Part shown: positions 1 to 8,990 of the stretch, one piece after another | Layout of the letters: each line of letters opens with the position of its first letter | How positions within the stretch are numbered: position 1 is the stretch's first letter | Assembly: GCA_020629715.1 (NCBI GenBank) | Contig: JAHDCU010000001.1 | Span: 248,001-312,000, forward strand | Source: Saprospiraceae bacterium | Lineage (GTDB): Bacteria; Bacteroidota; Bacteroidia; Chitinophagales; Saprospiraceae | Reading direction: 5' to 3' | DNA: 64,000 nt | Position numbers and translations under genes: made by a program | Notes under the pieces: model-generated | The model's input: only the letters and a program-made list of their open reading frames with translations | What the model was told of the DNA's origin: nothing | Database searches by the model: none

Positions 1-348
1 GTCAGTAAAAAGGTAATTGGCCTTACCATTATTGCAGCAGGTACTTCATTACCAGAACTAGTCACCTCTGTAGTAGCTGCGCTTAAGAAAAAGAGTGATA
101 TGGCTATTGGTAGTATTTTAGGTTCTAATATATCGAACATACTACTCATCATAGGAGTGAGTGCCTTGATACATCCTATTGATTACGACCCATCCTTTAA
201 TTTTGATATGCTTATGTTAATGGCGGGTACTTTCTTTTTGTTTGTATTTATGTTCATTGGCAAAAGAAATACCCTAGGACGAGCAGGGGGATTGATCATG
301 CTTGGTTCTTTTATTAGCTATACGATATATTTATTGATGAATAATTGA
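1..348 (+). CDS. Calcium/sodium antiporter, C-terminal part (partial)
   Basis: The reading frame is open from base 1, so the 5' end lies outside the window. The visible part carries the second alpha-repeat signature of the CaCA (YrbG/CaxA-like) cation exchangers: GTSLPELVTSVVAA, then IGSILGSNISNILLIIG. It ends with two hydrophobic segments and a stop at 346-348. The family is integral to the inner membrane and exchanges Na+ or H+ for Ca2+. The family call rests on the GTSLPE and GSNI motifs. Which ions are moved cannot be told from the sequence. Confidence 0.85.
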   Translation, partial: VSKKVIGLTIIAAGTSLPELVTSVVAALKKKSDMAIGSILGSNISNILLIIGVSALIHPIDYDPSFNFDMLMLMAGTFFLFVFMFIGKRNTLGRAGGLIMLGSFISYTIYLLMNN

Positions 349-378
349 TCATAAGAAATTGAAGCTATGTCTATTAAA

Positions 379-1704
379 CTAGACTGTATCTAGCTCCAGC
401 ACGGTAATCTCAGGCCACATGCCTACTCTACCAGGAAATCCAAGATATCCGAAACCTCGATTGACATACAATTTCTGATCTTTTTCTTCATATAATCCAA
501 GCCATCGCTTATATCTATATTGAACTGGACTCCATTGCATGCCTGGCAGTTTTATCCCAAATTGCATTCCATGAGTATGGCCGCTCAAGGTAAGGTCTAT
601 ATGCTGAGGATGCTCCAAAACTTTCTGTTCCCAATGTGTAGGATCGTGAGATAGCAATAGATTGAACGTATCGAGATTTGCATTAGCAATGCTTTTATCG
701 AGATCTCCCTTTTTAGGAAAGTGTCTACTTGACCCCCAGTTTTCTACACCCAAAAGATTGAAATGCTGACCATCTTTTTCAATACGACGATGATCGTTCA
801 TGATGAGATCAAATCCCATGTACTCAAACTTAGAATAGAAATCATCCCAATATGCTTTCTTTTCTTCCTCACCATCATAATATCGACCGCCGTAATAATC
901 ATGATTTCCTAATATGGCAAACTTACCATATGGTGCATCCAAGGAAGCAAAAATATCCATGAAAGGATCGATTTCATCTTTATGACTATTGACCAAATCG
1001 CCCGTAAATACGATCATATCTGGTTTTTGATCTTGTATCATTTGGATACCTCTGGCAACCTCTTCTTTATCATCCCAGCTACCCGCATGGATGTCACTTA
1101 TTTGTACAATTTTGAAACCCTTAAAAGCATCGGGTAAAGAACTAAATCCAAGTCGCTGCTTATTAACGGTAAATTGGTATTTCCCTTTGGTAATACCGTA
1201 TAACATACTAAAAAACGGAACCGCCGCAGCTCCTGCAGCAAGCAATGAAATAGCCTGTCGTCTACTCGGTACAAAACCATCTCCCGAATCATTGCTAGCA
1301 ACCAAATTGTAGGCACCTGCAAATAATCGACCGATATCCTGTACAGCCATAAATCCTGAGAAGATCAACTTCGTAACAAACATCGTAAACCCAAAACCTA
1401 GTAACAAGCTAAACGTAGTACTCGGCATACGAAATACACTGGCACCATTCATCATGGCATAGACCAAACCAAAATAACCTAATGCCGATAATCCTACATA
1501 TAATGCTAGCCAATATATCTTGTAATCTGAAGCACTGACGATAGAGTTTACTGCTCCGAAAACATAAAATTCTAATGTAGCAAATATTAAGATCAAGGCG
1601 CCGAAGGCAACCATTCTTTGTTCGGTCATAAAGATGATAGCAAATGAGCAAATGATAATGGCCATTGCAATGAATGGCCCTAAGTTTTTAAGTTTGTTTT
1701 TCAC
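379..1704 (-). CDS. Membrane-anchored metallophosphoesterase
   Basis: 441 residues. The first ~130 residues hold about four hydrophobic segments, then a linker (SRRQ, ~147-150) and another hydrophobic stretch. A calcineurin-like phosphoesterase domain runs from ~195 to the end with all metal-binding motifs: DIH (204-206), GDL (~235), GNHD (~266-269) and GHTHG near 376. The family (YkuE/YaeI-like) hydrolyses phosphoesters, often at the membrane surface. The substrate is unknown. It is convergent with the preceding exchanger gene and reads away from the esterase gene in the same direction with a ~100-bp gap. A complete gene of normal length. Confidence 0.85.
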   Translation of the reverse strand: MKNKLKNLGPFIAMAIIICSFAIIFMTEQRMVAFGALILIFATLEFYVFGAVNSIVSASDYKIYWLALYVGLSALGYFGLVYAMMNGASVFRMPSTTFSLLLGFGFTMFVTKLIFSGFMAVQDIGRLFAGAYNLVASNDSGDGFVPSRRQAISLLAAGAAAVPFFSMLYGITKGKYQFTVNKQRLGFSSLPDAFKGFKIVQISDIHAGSWDDKEEVARGIQMIQDQKPDMIVFTGDLVNSHKDEIDPFMDIFASLDAPYGKFAILGNHDYYGGRYYDGEEEKKAYWDDFYSKFEYMGFDLIMNDHRRIEKDGQHFNLLGVENWGSSRHFPKKGDLDKSIANANLDTFNLLLSHDPTHWEQKVLEHPQHIDLTLSGHTHGMQFGIKLPGMQWSPVQYRYKRWLGLYEEKDQKLYVNRGFGYLGFPGRVGMWPEITVLELDTV

Positions 1705-1806
1705 AATAGTGTAAACGAAATAGAACTTTTATGTTTTACAAAAAAGGTCCAATTGTCGAAAATACTCCTCGAATGGTAATGTACCATCACTGAATATATA
1801 GTATGA

Positions 1807-2604
1807 TCATTTTCTTGTATATGAAAACAACCAATCCAATTGGTCATGCTCTGACATCGCTCTTGTCCATACATCATGCGTTCCGTCTGGATATTCGATG
1901 TACTCATAATTTGCTTTTAGTTTTGCCAATGCTGTGGCAATATTCCTAGAGTTCTGCACTGGTACTACTTTATCCAATGCACCGTGATAAATACGAAGTG
2001 GCGTTTGCATAATTTTACCTACATTGAGTAAATCAGCACCCCCACATATAGCTATTGCGGAGGCAAATCTTTGAGGAAATCTTGCTAATAAATCGAATGT
2101 GCCAAAGCCACCCATCGATAGACCTGCAATATGTATACGTTCAGTATTTATAAATGATCGCTTCTCTAATTTATCAATGATTTGAATAACTTGATTCATA
2201 GATTTGGTAGGATCTTGGCGACTATCCACTCTTCTACGTAGTGAATCTACAGAAGCCCAATAATCATCCTTTGCACATTGAGGAAATACAATAATAGCAG
2301 GAAACTTATTTCTGATGGAGTCTTGAGTAAAAATAGCAGCGATATGCTTCAATTGGTCTATATTATTATCCCCGCGCTCTCCTGCTCCATGCAAAAACAC
2401 CAAAAGGGGATAACTACTGTTTGGATCAAAATTAGATGGATACATAATTCTATACTTATATCCATTTTCTAATGAATCTACTTGGTAAAAATCTTGAATT
2501 ACATCTTGTGAATTTCCAAAATTAACGAAGATCATACATAGTAACATCAGACTTAGCAAAAGCACTAATTTCCTTTGGATAAATTTTATGATAGTAAAAC
2601 TCAT
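1807..2604 (-). CDS. Secreted alpha/beta-hydrolase (phospholipase/carboxylesterase-like)
   Basis: 265 residues beginning with a hydrophobic signal sequence of ~30 residues. The fold is recognised by the oxyanion strand LLVFLHGAGERGDN, the nucleophile elbow GLSMGGFGT (catalytic Ser), the acid in HGALDKVVP and the histidine in GTHDVW, giving a complete Ser-Asp-His triad. This matches the predicted-peptidase/esterase group (PF02230/PF00326 region) often annotated as prolyl oligopeptidase-like or phospholipase/carboxylesterase in Bacteroidota. Probably exported to the periplasm or outer surface. It is divergent from the pirin gene, with which it shares a very short upstream region. Confidence 0.8.
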   Translation of the reverse strand: MSFTIIKFIQRKLVLLLSLMLLCMIFVNFGNSQDVIQDFYQVDSLENGYKYRIMYPSNFDPNSSYPLLVFLHGAGERGDNNIDQLKHIAAIFTQDSIRNKFPAIIVFPQCAKDDYWASVDSLRRRVDSRQDPTKSMNQVIQIIDKLEKRSFINTERIHIAGLSMGGFGTFDLLARFPQRFASAIAICGGADLLNVGKIMQTPLRIYHGALDKVVPVQNSRNIATALAKLKANYEYIEYPDGTHDVWTRAMSEHDQLDWLFSYTRK

Positions 2605-2625
2605 AATGACATTTATTTAAACAAA

Positions 2626-3426
2626 ATGATGTACCGCTCTATTTCTAAGGTAGATAATTTACTACATATGGCAATACAAGTAATAGCTAAAAATCAACAA
2701 GCGGAAGGGTCTTTCAATAATGGTGCAATTATCGAAAACAAACCAATTGGATTCCCAAATGAAGGTGGAAGGGTATCGACGTATTCTAATCTCTTTTATT
2801 GGGCTAATGCTGAAGCACTTGAAGATTCTACGATTGGGTTACATCCTCATAAAGGATTTGAAATTATGTCATTAGTTTTGAAAGGCAGTATAAAACATTA
2901 CGATACGCTCATCGACGAATGGGTTACACTAGACGAAGGTGATCTTCAAGTGATTAGATCAGGCAGTGGTATTCAACATTCTGAACATCTAGAAGCTGGA
3001 TCACGTATATTCCAAATATGGCTAGATCCTGATCTAAGAAAATCACTGGCTACAGCTCCTAGCTATGATGATTATAATGCAGATGAATTTATTACAGAAG
3101 ACTTTCAAGGTTTCGAAGTCAGAAAACTCATCGGTGGCCCATGCGAAGTAGAGCTCCATAGCGAGGTCACTTTAGAGGACTGGAAAATAAGAGAGTATGG
3201 TGAACATTCTATAGCCTTGGATCCGAATGCAACATATTCAGCATATATCATTGAGGGTCTCTTCAGTTTAGATCAATGGCGGGCTGGAAAAGATGACTTT
3301 TGCATTATCAAAAATCAGAATCAGCTAACACTCAAAGGGTCAGGTAGAATGATAATACTTAAGAATCCTACGCAGATATCCTATAATACTTATGGTCAGC
3401 GATTAAACCAAAGCCAAGTGGCATAA
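2626..3426 (+). CDS. Pirin family bicupin protein
   Basis: The two-cupin pirin fold is shown by HPHKGFEIMSLVLKGS (two His and Glu of the metal site) and SGSGIQHSE (third His and Glu). Pirins bind Fe or related metals; some have quercetin 2,3-dioxygenase activity, others act as redox-sensing cofactors, and which applies here is unknown. An in-frame ATG 51 bases upstream would overlap the divergent esterase gene by 30 bp, and the sequence there does not look like pirin, so I start at the double ATG (MMYRSISK). No signal peptide, so cytoplasmic. Confidence 0.85.
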   Translation: MMYRSISKVDNLLHMAIQVIAKNQQAEGSFNNGAIIENKPIGFPNEGGRVSTYSNLFYWANAEALEDSTIGLHPHKGFEIMSLVLKGSIKHYDTLIDEWVTLDEGDLQVIRSGSGIQHSEHLEAGSRIFQIWLDPDLRKSLATAPSYDDYNADEFITEDFQGFEVRKLIGGPCEVELHSEVTLEDWKIREYGEHSIALDPNATYSAYIIEGLFSLDQWRAGKDDFCIIKNQNQLTLKGSGRMIILKNPTQISYNTYGQRLNQSQVA

Positions 3427-3429
3427 TAC

Positions 3430-4173
3430 TTACCTGTAGTTCTGATAATTATAATCGGCTCTCAAGTACAGAATATTGCCATCTGCATCTACACGGTAAC
3501 TCTTACGCTTACCATGTAATTTTATTCCCTTGAAATCTCGCATACTAAGGTTACGTACATATGAATAATGATCTTTATGCTTGACCATATTTCCTTCCCA
3601 AGCACCTGTCTTTTTATTGAAATAATACCACCAGATATCACGATCAGGATTCTCATTTTCGTAGTTGACCTCTAGCACATCGACGAGAATCTCTTCATTA
3701 GGCAACTGTTTTTCACCTACATATCTGATATCCGCATTCCCATCAATGAGTCGCCAAGGCATAAACAACACATAGTGACTTGCTTTCAATTTATTGATAC
3801 CATCCTGTTTTTTAGAAGCATCATACATTCCATTTTTGGCATACTTAAGCTGATCTTTTGTGTAGGATATTTTAGTCCTTACCGAGTTTATGATCCATTC
3901 AATTTTACCACTGGCTTCTGTCATATCATAACTATGAAGCTCAAAATTTTTGGATTGCTGGTTTCCGTCTTCCCCATAAAAAATAACCTCTTTAAGATAA
4001 TGCATATTCCCCAGGCTATCAAATTTTTCTTGACCACCGGCATATGCTATTGCCTTTTCAATAATCGCTTTGGATTGTTTATCCATATTTCTGTTACCTC
4101 CTAGTATAGCACAAGATGACATACCCAAACAGATCACCATCAGGAAAACGAAATTACGAGTATTAAAATTCAT
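3430..4173 (-). CDS. Putative lipoprotein, DUF6503-like
   Basis: About 247 residues. It starts with MNFNTRNF, a hydrophobic stretch and a lipobox-like GMSSC, so it is probably a lipoprotein. The segment KAIAYAGGQEKFDSLGNM resembles the start of DUF6503-type Bacteroidota proteins, a periplasmic family of unknown function. The frame is open 84 bases further upstream, into the end of the spermidine synthase gene, but the added residues would precede the signal peptide, so the internal ATG at 4171-4173 is preferred. It lies ~70 bp after the synthase gene on the same strand and may be cotranscribed. Confidence 0.6.
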   Translation of the reverse strand: MNFNTRNFVFLMVICLGMSSCAILGGNRNMDKQSKAIIEKAIAYAGGQEKFDSLGNMHYLKEVIFYGEDGNQQSKNFELHSYDMTEASGKIEWIINSVRTKISYTKDQLKYAKNGMYDASKKQDGINKLKASHYVLFMPWRLIDGNADIRYVGEKQLPNEEILVDVLEVNYENENPDRDIWWYYFNKKTGAWEGNMVKHKDHYSYVRNLSMRDFKGIKLHGKRKSYRVDADGNILYLRADYNYQNYR

Positions 4174-4243
4174 ATAGTGAAGATAATAGAAATGCATCTT
4201 TCTTGGGTCATGAAAAATAGCACTTTTAGTATCATCATATATT

Positions 4244-5773
4244 CTATTTTGACTCATTGCTTAATGAGCGCCAATGGTCTAAATAATATTCCATCAAAAT
4301 CGGTTGATCAAGTGTATTTTCTATAATACCCAGAGCACGATTATCCTTTGGAAAATAGAAGATGTGATTGAGCATGTCTTTTTCTAAAAACTGCGTTTCA
4401 ATATTCGAATTATAGCTTAATATGAGAGGCTGATGACTAGCCATCACAAAACCCCAATTGCCGAAGCTCGGAACATTGACTTGATAAGGATATGTGTAAT
4501 TAAAACCCGCATACCGTAGCGTCTCCTCTATACACCAGAAGGCATTCGCCGTCAAAGTAGGACTCGTAGCTTGAGAGATTACGATCCCCTTTTGAGCAAG
4601 TCGAGACTGTAGCAGATTGTAAAAAGCATTGCTGTATAATCTTGCCAGCGCTTCACTAGTAGGATCAGGAAGATCACAAATTATAAGGTCATATTGGTCT
4701 TTAGATTCCATCAAATAACGGAATGCATCATGATTATGAACATTTACTTTTTCAGAAGAGAGAGCATTCTCGTTAAGCGTTGTAAATAGCGGCATTTCTA
4801 AAGCTAAATCTGTAATAGCAGGATCAATATCAACGATATCTAAGTGATCAATATCATACTTTAGAATCTCTCTCGCAGCTAAACCTTCTCCACCTCCAAG
4901 TAATAATATACGTTTTGGATCTTGGTGCTGCATCATAGCCACGTGGACAAGAGCTTCGTGGTATCGATATTCGTCTTTAGACGAAAACTGAATCGCTCCA
5001 TTAAGGTATAGTCGAAACTCATGATCGGTCTTAGTGACTGTTATATCTTGGTAAGGGCTCTGCTCAGTATGTAAGACGGGGTGCTTAAAAATACCTCGAT
5101 TCCAACGCTGCATAAAACTAGCGCTCGTGGCAAAAGAAAAGATGATAAGACTGATTAAGCTTAAGCTAATAATAAGTAATAAACGTTTTTTAAAGCGAGG
5201 CATCGAGATCTCCTGTCTAAAAAAGAAATAGGTAATCACTCCAATTGAAATATTGAGCATACCAAAAAAGAGGGAAGATTTGAAAATACCGACTATTGGT
5301 ACCAAAAAGAAAGGGAAGGCAATAGTTGCCACCAATGCGCCGAGATAATCGAATGCTAGGATATTGGAAATATTGTCACTTAGATCATAGTCTTTCTCTA
5401 GAACTCTGGTCAACAGAGGAACTTCAAGCCCAGTCAAGGTACCTATCAAAGAGATAAGAAGAAAAACAAATAAATTGAAGCCTTCATAATCTGCCAACCA
5501 AAAGTAAAAATAGCACAAGGGTACTGAAAATGCGCCAAGCAAACCTAGTGCAACTTCAATCCAAATGAAATGATATATCAGATTAGTTTTAATCCATTTG
5601 GCTAGATATGCTCCAATACCCATAAATGCCATGTAAAAACCAATAATCAGCGAAAATTGCTTTACGCTGTTACCTAAAAAATAGGAACTTGCTGTTGAAA
5701 TTAAAAGCTCATACACAATGGAGCACATCCCCACGAGTAAGGTTGTTATGATCAGATAATTCTTCTTGCTCAT
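4244..5773 (-). CDS. speE: Spermidine synthase-like protein with N-terminal membrane domain
   Basis: 509 residues. The N-terminal ~215 residues contain about seven hydrophobic segments; the C-terminal half is a SAM-type Rossmann domain of the polyamine aminopropyltransferase family: RILLLGGGEGLAAREIL (nucleotide loop), DIVDIDPAITDLA, and DLIICDLPDP (catalytic Asp region). This membrane-fused SpeE architecture is common in bacteria. The reaction would be transfer of aminopropyl from decarboxylated SAM to putrescine or a related amine. A SAM decarboxylase gene (8541-8894) and a glutathionylspermidine-synthase-like gene (6402-7574) lie nearby, which supports a polyamine role. Confidence 0.8.
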   Translation of the reverse strand: MSKKNYLIITTLLVGMCSIVYELLISTASSYFLGNSVKQFSLIIGFYMAFMGIGAYLAKWIKTNLIYHFIWIEVALGLLGAFSVPLCYFYFWLADYEGFNLFVFLLISLIGTLTGLEVPLLTRVLEKDYDLSDNISNILAFDYLGALVATIAFPFFLVPIVGIFKSSLFFGMLNISIGVITYFFFRQEISMPRFKKRLLLIISLSLISLIIFSFATSASFMQRWNRGIFKHPVLHTEQSPYQDITVTKTDHEFRLYLNGAIQFSSKDEYRYHEALVHVAMMQHQDPKRILLLGGGEGLAAREILKYDIDHLDIVDIDPAITDLALEMPLFTTLNENALSSEKVNVHNHDAFRYLMESKDQYDLIICDLPDPTSEALARLYSNAFYNLLQSRLAQKGIVISQATSPTLTANAFWCIEETLRYAGFNYTYPYQVNVPSFGNWGFVMASHQPLILSYNSNIETQFLEKDMLNHIFYFPKDNRALGIIENTLDQPILMEYYLDHWRSLSNESK

Positions 5774-5875
5774 CTCAATAGCATATTAAAATCCTAAGTT
5801 TTTACCCTTATTCAATACTTCCGCAAGGTCGTACTTTTGATAAATTATTGTACCTTTCTAATAAACTAATTCGTT

Positions 5876-6412
5876 ATGGTAAAGGTAAATCTAAAAAAGG
5901 GTAAAAAAAGCTCTCTAAAAATTACGAAAGTATTAGGTCTAGGACTTTTAGTTGGTAGTCTTGCTTCTTGTGGATCCAATGTTGAGTACGAAACTACAGA
6001 AGTACTTGATCCTACTCAAGGTATAGTTACTACCGTAAAAGAAATGGAAGCTGATCGTTTCAGAATTACGGATGAGGAGATCGTAGCTACTGTCGCGGAC
6101 TCAAGAATCATCGCTCAATATATGGATGGAGAGATCGATACGTTTACACTACAAGAAGCACAGCTCGTAGATGCTGACGATGGCGGACGTAGAAGATCTA
6201 TGCGAGGAGTCTTAATGGGCGGTATGATGGGATATATGATGGGTAAAAGCATGAGTACTCCAATCTCTCAAGGTGCATATGCCAATACTGATGCTTACAA
6301 CAAGAGTGCTACTAAAAACAATGCATTCAAGTCAAGCGCTACCAAAAGAACAGTAAAGACACCTAAAAAAGGATTCGGATCTAGCAAGTCTTCAAGATCA
6401 TATGGAGGATAG
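5876..6412 (+). CDS. UPF0323-like lipoprotein
   Basis: 178 residues with a lysine-rich N-terminus, a hydrophobic segment and a lipobox (GSLASC), so probably a membrane-anchored lipoprotein. The middle contains ITDEEIVATVADSRIIAQYMDG, then a Gly/Met-rich stretch (GVLMGGMMGYMMGKSM) and a Ser/Lys/Gly-rich tail. This arrangement, and its place directly before a glutathionylspermidine-synthase-like gene, matches UPF0323-type lipoproteins. Its stop overlaps the next start by 11 bp, so the two are probably translationally coupled. Function unknown. Confidence 0.6.
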   Translation: MVKVNLKKGKKSSLKITKVLGLGLLVGSLASCGSNVEYETTEVLDPTQGIVTTVKEMEADRFRITDEEIVATVADSRIIAQYMDGEIDTFTLQEAQLVDADDGGRRRSMRGVLMGGMMGYMMGKSMSTPISQGAYANTDAYNKSATKNNAFKSSATKRTVKTPKKGFGSSKSSRSYGG

Positions 6413-7574
6413 GGTCATTGTTGGCCAGTATCGGGCAGAAGAAAATATCAGACAAGCAGGATACAGTTGGTATCTAGATGGCGAAAATGAGGAATATCTT
6501 TCTGGAGATTTGATAATGATTTCCAAACAAGAGATCGAAAACTTTATTCAAAGCAGCCAAGAACTTTACCAGCTCTATCTTGCTACTACACAGCATGTTC
6601 AAAAGTTTAACCTCTGGTCTCAATTAGGTATAGCAGACGCCATGATTCCTCTTATGGAACTTGATATTCAGCGCAATGTGCCACATATGTTGGGTAGATT
6701 GGATCTAGCTGGTGGTATTGAAGGACCAGAGATCAAAATGATCGAGTTTAATGCTGATACGGCTACCTTACTACCTGAATCAGCATACTTTCAGTCTTGG
6801 ATTCATGAACCCTTACGACTTGATTATAAGGGTCAGCACAATTTTCTGGTACATGATCTGTCTCAAGTATTTCGGCAACTCAAAAATAAATTTTCGCAAT
6901 ACCCCCCAACTTTATTGCTCACTTCTCTCGGCTACATAGAAGATAGGCTCAATATGCGGGTATTGGAAGAAGCGGCGATCAAAGCAGGTTTTGAAGTAGC
7001 CTATGCCGACTTGCAAGATGTTACCTTCTCAGAGGAGGGCGTATTTCTAGAAAGTGAAGAAGGATATACCCAATATCACTTTATGTATAAGCTCATACCT
7101 TGGGAATTCATCATGGACGAAGAACCTGAGCTATTGGAGATATTGACTCAGTTATCTCAAGATACAGGGCTAATAGTGCTCAATCCTGCATATACGCTGG
7201 CCATGCAATCTAAATACATGATGTGCCTCATGCATGAGTTATACCCTCATCATAAAAATCTACTAGCCAGCCATAAGTCCGATATACTCTTTCAAGGGAA
7301 GCGTCATGTACGTAAGGTCAATTTCGGTAGATTGGGTGAAAATATCAAAGTGATAGCCGCCAATGGTAAAACCGTCAGTAAAAGCGGTGGTGATTTTGGT
7401 CATTATGGTAAGATGTATCAAGAGTTTACCCCACTCTATTCGGATGAAGACGGTGATCTCTATCAAGCTGGGATGTACATGTGCGACGGTAAAGCTAGCT
7501 GTCTATCTTTCCGTAGAAGAGATGGGCTGATCATCGATGATGATGCGGAGTTTATTGGGCATGTTTTGTTTTAA
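6402..7574 (+). CDS. Glutathionylspermidine synthase-like ATP-grasp protein
   Basis: 390 residues. It matches the GSP_synth family C-terminal ATP-grasp domain of glutathionylspermidine synthase: IKMIEFNADTAT (substrate and Mg region), KFGRLG-type glycine loop (FGRLGENIKV) and LSFRRRDGLI near the end. The E. coli enzyme joins glutathione and spermidine; many short homologues like this one lack the amidase domain and their real substrate is unknown. Coupled by an 11-bp overlap to the preceding lipoprotein gene and placed between speE- and speD-like genes, which suggests polyamine or small-peptide amide ligation. The ligation target is an inference. Confidence 0.75.
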   Translation: MEDRVIVGQYRAEENIRQAGYSWYLDGENEEYLSGDLIMISKQEIENFIQSSQELYQLYLATTQHVQKFNLWSQLGIADAMIPLMELDIQRNVPHMLGRLDLAGGIEGPEIKMIEFNADTATLLPESAYFQSWIHEPLRLDYKGQHNFLVHDLSQVFRQLKNKFSQYPPTLLLTSLGYIEDRLNMRVLEEAAIKAGFEVAYADLQDVTFSEEGVFLESEEGYTQYHFMYKLIPWEFIMDEEPELLEILTQLSQDTGLIVLNPAYTLAMQSKYMMCLMHELYPHHKNLLASHKSDILFQGKRHVRKVNFGRLGENIKVIAANGKTVSKSGGDFGHYGKMYQEFTPLYSDEDGDLYQAGMYMCDGKASCLSFRRRDGLIIDDDAEFIGHVLF

Positions 7575-7628
7575 AAATCTATTGATTTTAAAAGAGTTTA
7601 CAGGTTTGAGTTTACGTTTTGCAGCTTC

Positions 7629-7649
7629 TTGATTCTTGATTCTTGATTC
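7629..7649. repeat. Short tandem repeat, 3 x TTGATTC
   Basis: Three perfect head-to-tail copies of the 7-mer TTGATTC, with a partial copy before them, in the ~100-bp gap upstream of the lipoprotein gene at 7690. A 7-bp unit in a promoter-proximal gap could vary in copy number by slippage; nothing in the sequence proves this. Confidence 0.7.
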
Positions 7650-7689
7650 TTAAAATATGTTGACCGTTTTTTAATAGTTTATGTGGGTT

Positions 7690-8535
7690 ATGAAAAATAC
7701 GATTTTATCATGTTTGGTTCTCTTAGTACATTTCATAAGTTGTAAATCCAATACAGCATCTAAGGAGATTATTTCTGAATTTTCACCTATCCTTTGCAGC
7801 CCCGATCCTATACCCAAATATGACGGAACTAATGCCCAAATATTAGATGACAACGGAAATCCAATACAAGATACTCTAGTCAATTTGGTAGAAAAGAAAC
7901 GGGAAGTGTTCAAACCCTGTAGATCTATGATCTATAGAGCTATATGGAAGGATAAATCGGGTAATGAAATCACCAATAGTCGTATCAAAATAATGGCTTC
8001 GGGAACTAGATGGGAATTTGCCACGGAGAGTCAGGACGAGATAGTCTATCAACTCGAATTTTCTGAATATGATAAAATACAAACAGAGAAGCATCAACTG
8101 AACAAAGCATTGGAAAGCCGAAGATGGATGGATAAAGGCTATGAAGGTATCATTGAAAACGTTGAAGAAATATGGATGCATCCTATGAGAGCTAATCAAT
8201 ATTCATTTACTGAAGTTGCACCTTTCCCAGAAGTAAAACTTCCTCTAAGTGTTGGTAAAAAATGGAGTGGAAATCTAACGATTTATGATGGTTGGGGAGA
8301 TTGGTCAAACACATCTGGCTATATGCAATATGAGGTGATAAAACAGCAAGATCTGGAACTTGTCTATGGAAATCTTAAGGATTGTTGGCTGATAGTATCA
8401 AAGGCAACGTTCCCGTTTGGAGAATCTGAACTTAATTTCTGGTTTCATCCGGAATTAGGTTTTGTAAAAAAAGAGTATCTAAACTATGGAGGTCAAACCT
8501 TAAGTATCGAGCTAGAAGAGGTATATGAAAACTAA
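7690..8535 (+). CDS. Putative lipoprotein of unknown function
   Basis: About 281 residues from the second of two close in-frame ATGs (the first is at 7681). The N-terminus MKNTILSCLVLLVHFISC is a lipoprotein signal with lipobox FISC. The mature part is soluble, rich in aromatic and charged residues, with no transmembrane segment and no motif I recognise. It ends six bases before the convergent speD gene. I cannot assign a family. Confidence 0.55.
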   Translation: MKNTILSCLVLLVHFISCKSNTASKEIISEFSPILCSPDPIPKYDGTNAQILDDNGNPIQDTLVNLVEKKREVFKPCRSMIYRAIWKDKSGNEITNSRIKIMASGTRWEFATESQDEIVYQLEFSEYDKIQTEKHQLNKALESRRWMDKGYEGIIENVEEIWMHPMRANQYSFTEVAPFPEVKLPLSVGKKWSGNLTIYDGWGDWSNTSGYMQYEVIKQQDLELVYGNLKDCWLIVSKATFPFGESELNFWFHPELGFVKKEYLNYGGQTLSIELEEVYEN

Positions 8536-8540
8536 TTGAA

Positions 8541-8894
8541 CTATAACGCCAGTCCCCTCTCAAAAGCCCTCGTATCATATCGCAGAGATTTAAAAGCCTC
8601 AACCAAATATTGAAAAGCAGCCTCAATATCCATATCCTCACTACAGGTAAAAATATCGATAGCAGCATAGCCAAACTCTGGCCAAGTATGGATGCTTAGA
8701 TGACTCTCTGCAATGATCACTACTCCACTGACACCTTGTGGAGAAAACTGATGAAAGAAATCTTGTACGATCGTGGCTTTACTTCTACGAGCCGCTTCCA
8801 TCATCGCTCCTTGGATAAAATTATGATCATCTAATAAATCTACATTACAATCATACAGCTCTAACATAGTCTGTATCCCTAACGGTTTTTTCAT
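8541..8894 (-). CDS. speD: S-adenosylmethionine decarboxylase proenzyme
   Basis: 117 residues, the size of the bacterial class 1B SpeD proenzyme. The self-cleavage site is visible as Glu63-Ser64 in AESHLSIHTWPE; cleavage turns the serine into the catalytic pyruvoyl group. The conserved His (HTWPE) and Cys (FTCSE) of the active site are present. It produces decarboxylated SAM, the aminopropyl donor for spermidine synthase. The substrate-using partner is the SpeE-like protein encoded at 4244-5773. Confidence 0.93.
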   Translation of the reverse strand: MKKPLGIQTMLELYDCNVDLLDDHNFIQGAMMEAARRSKATIVQDFFHQFSPQGVSGVVIIAESHLSIHTWPEFGYAAIDIFTCSEDMDIEAAFQYLVEAFKSLRYDTRAFERGLAL

Positions 8895-8990
8895 ACTGTA
8901 ATGCTACAAAAAACTATTGATGATTATGAGCATATTCGTTTTCTCTTCTATATGGATAAAACCTTAGCTTTGAAATCAAATACGAAGCTC

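Noticed and set aside
2575-2625. Upstream extension of the pirin gene to the ATG at 2575
   Set aside because: It would overlap the divergent esterase gene and add residues not typical of pirins.
7629-7649. TTGATTC tandem copies as an iteron origin
   Set aside because: Only three copies of a 7-mer, with no replication gene nearby; a simple sequence repeat is the plainer reading.
8901-8990. Upstream extension of mnmE to the ATG at 8901
   Set aside because: MnmE proteins begin with the DTIVA segment; the extra 30 residues are not family-like.
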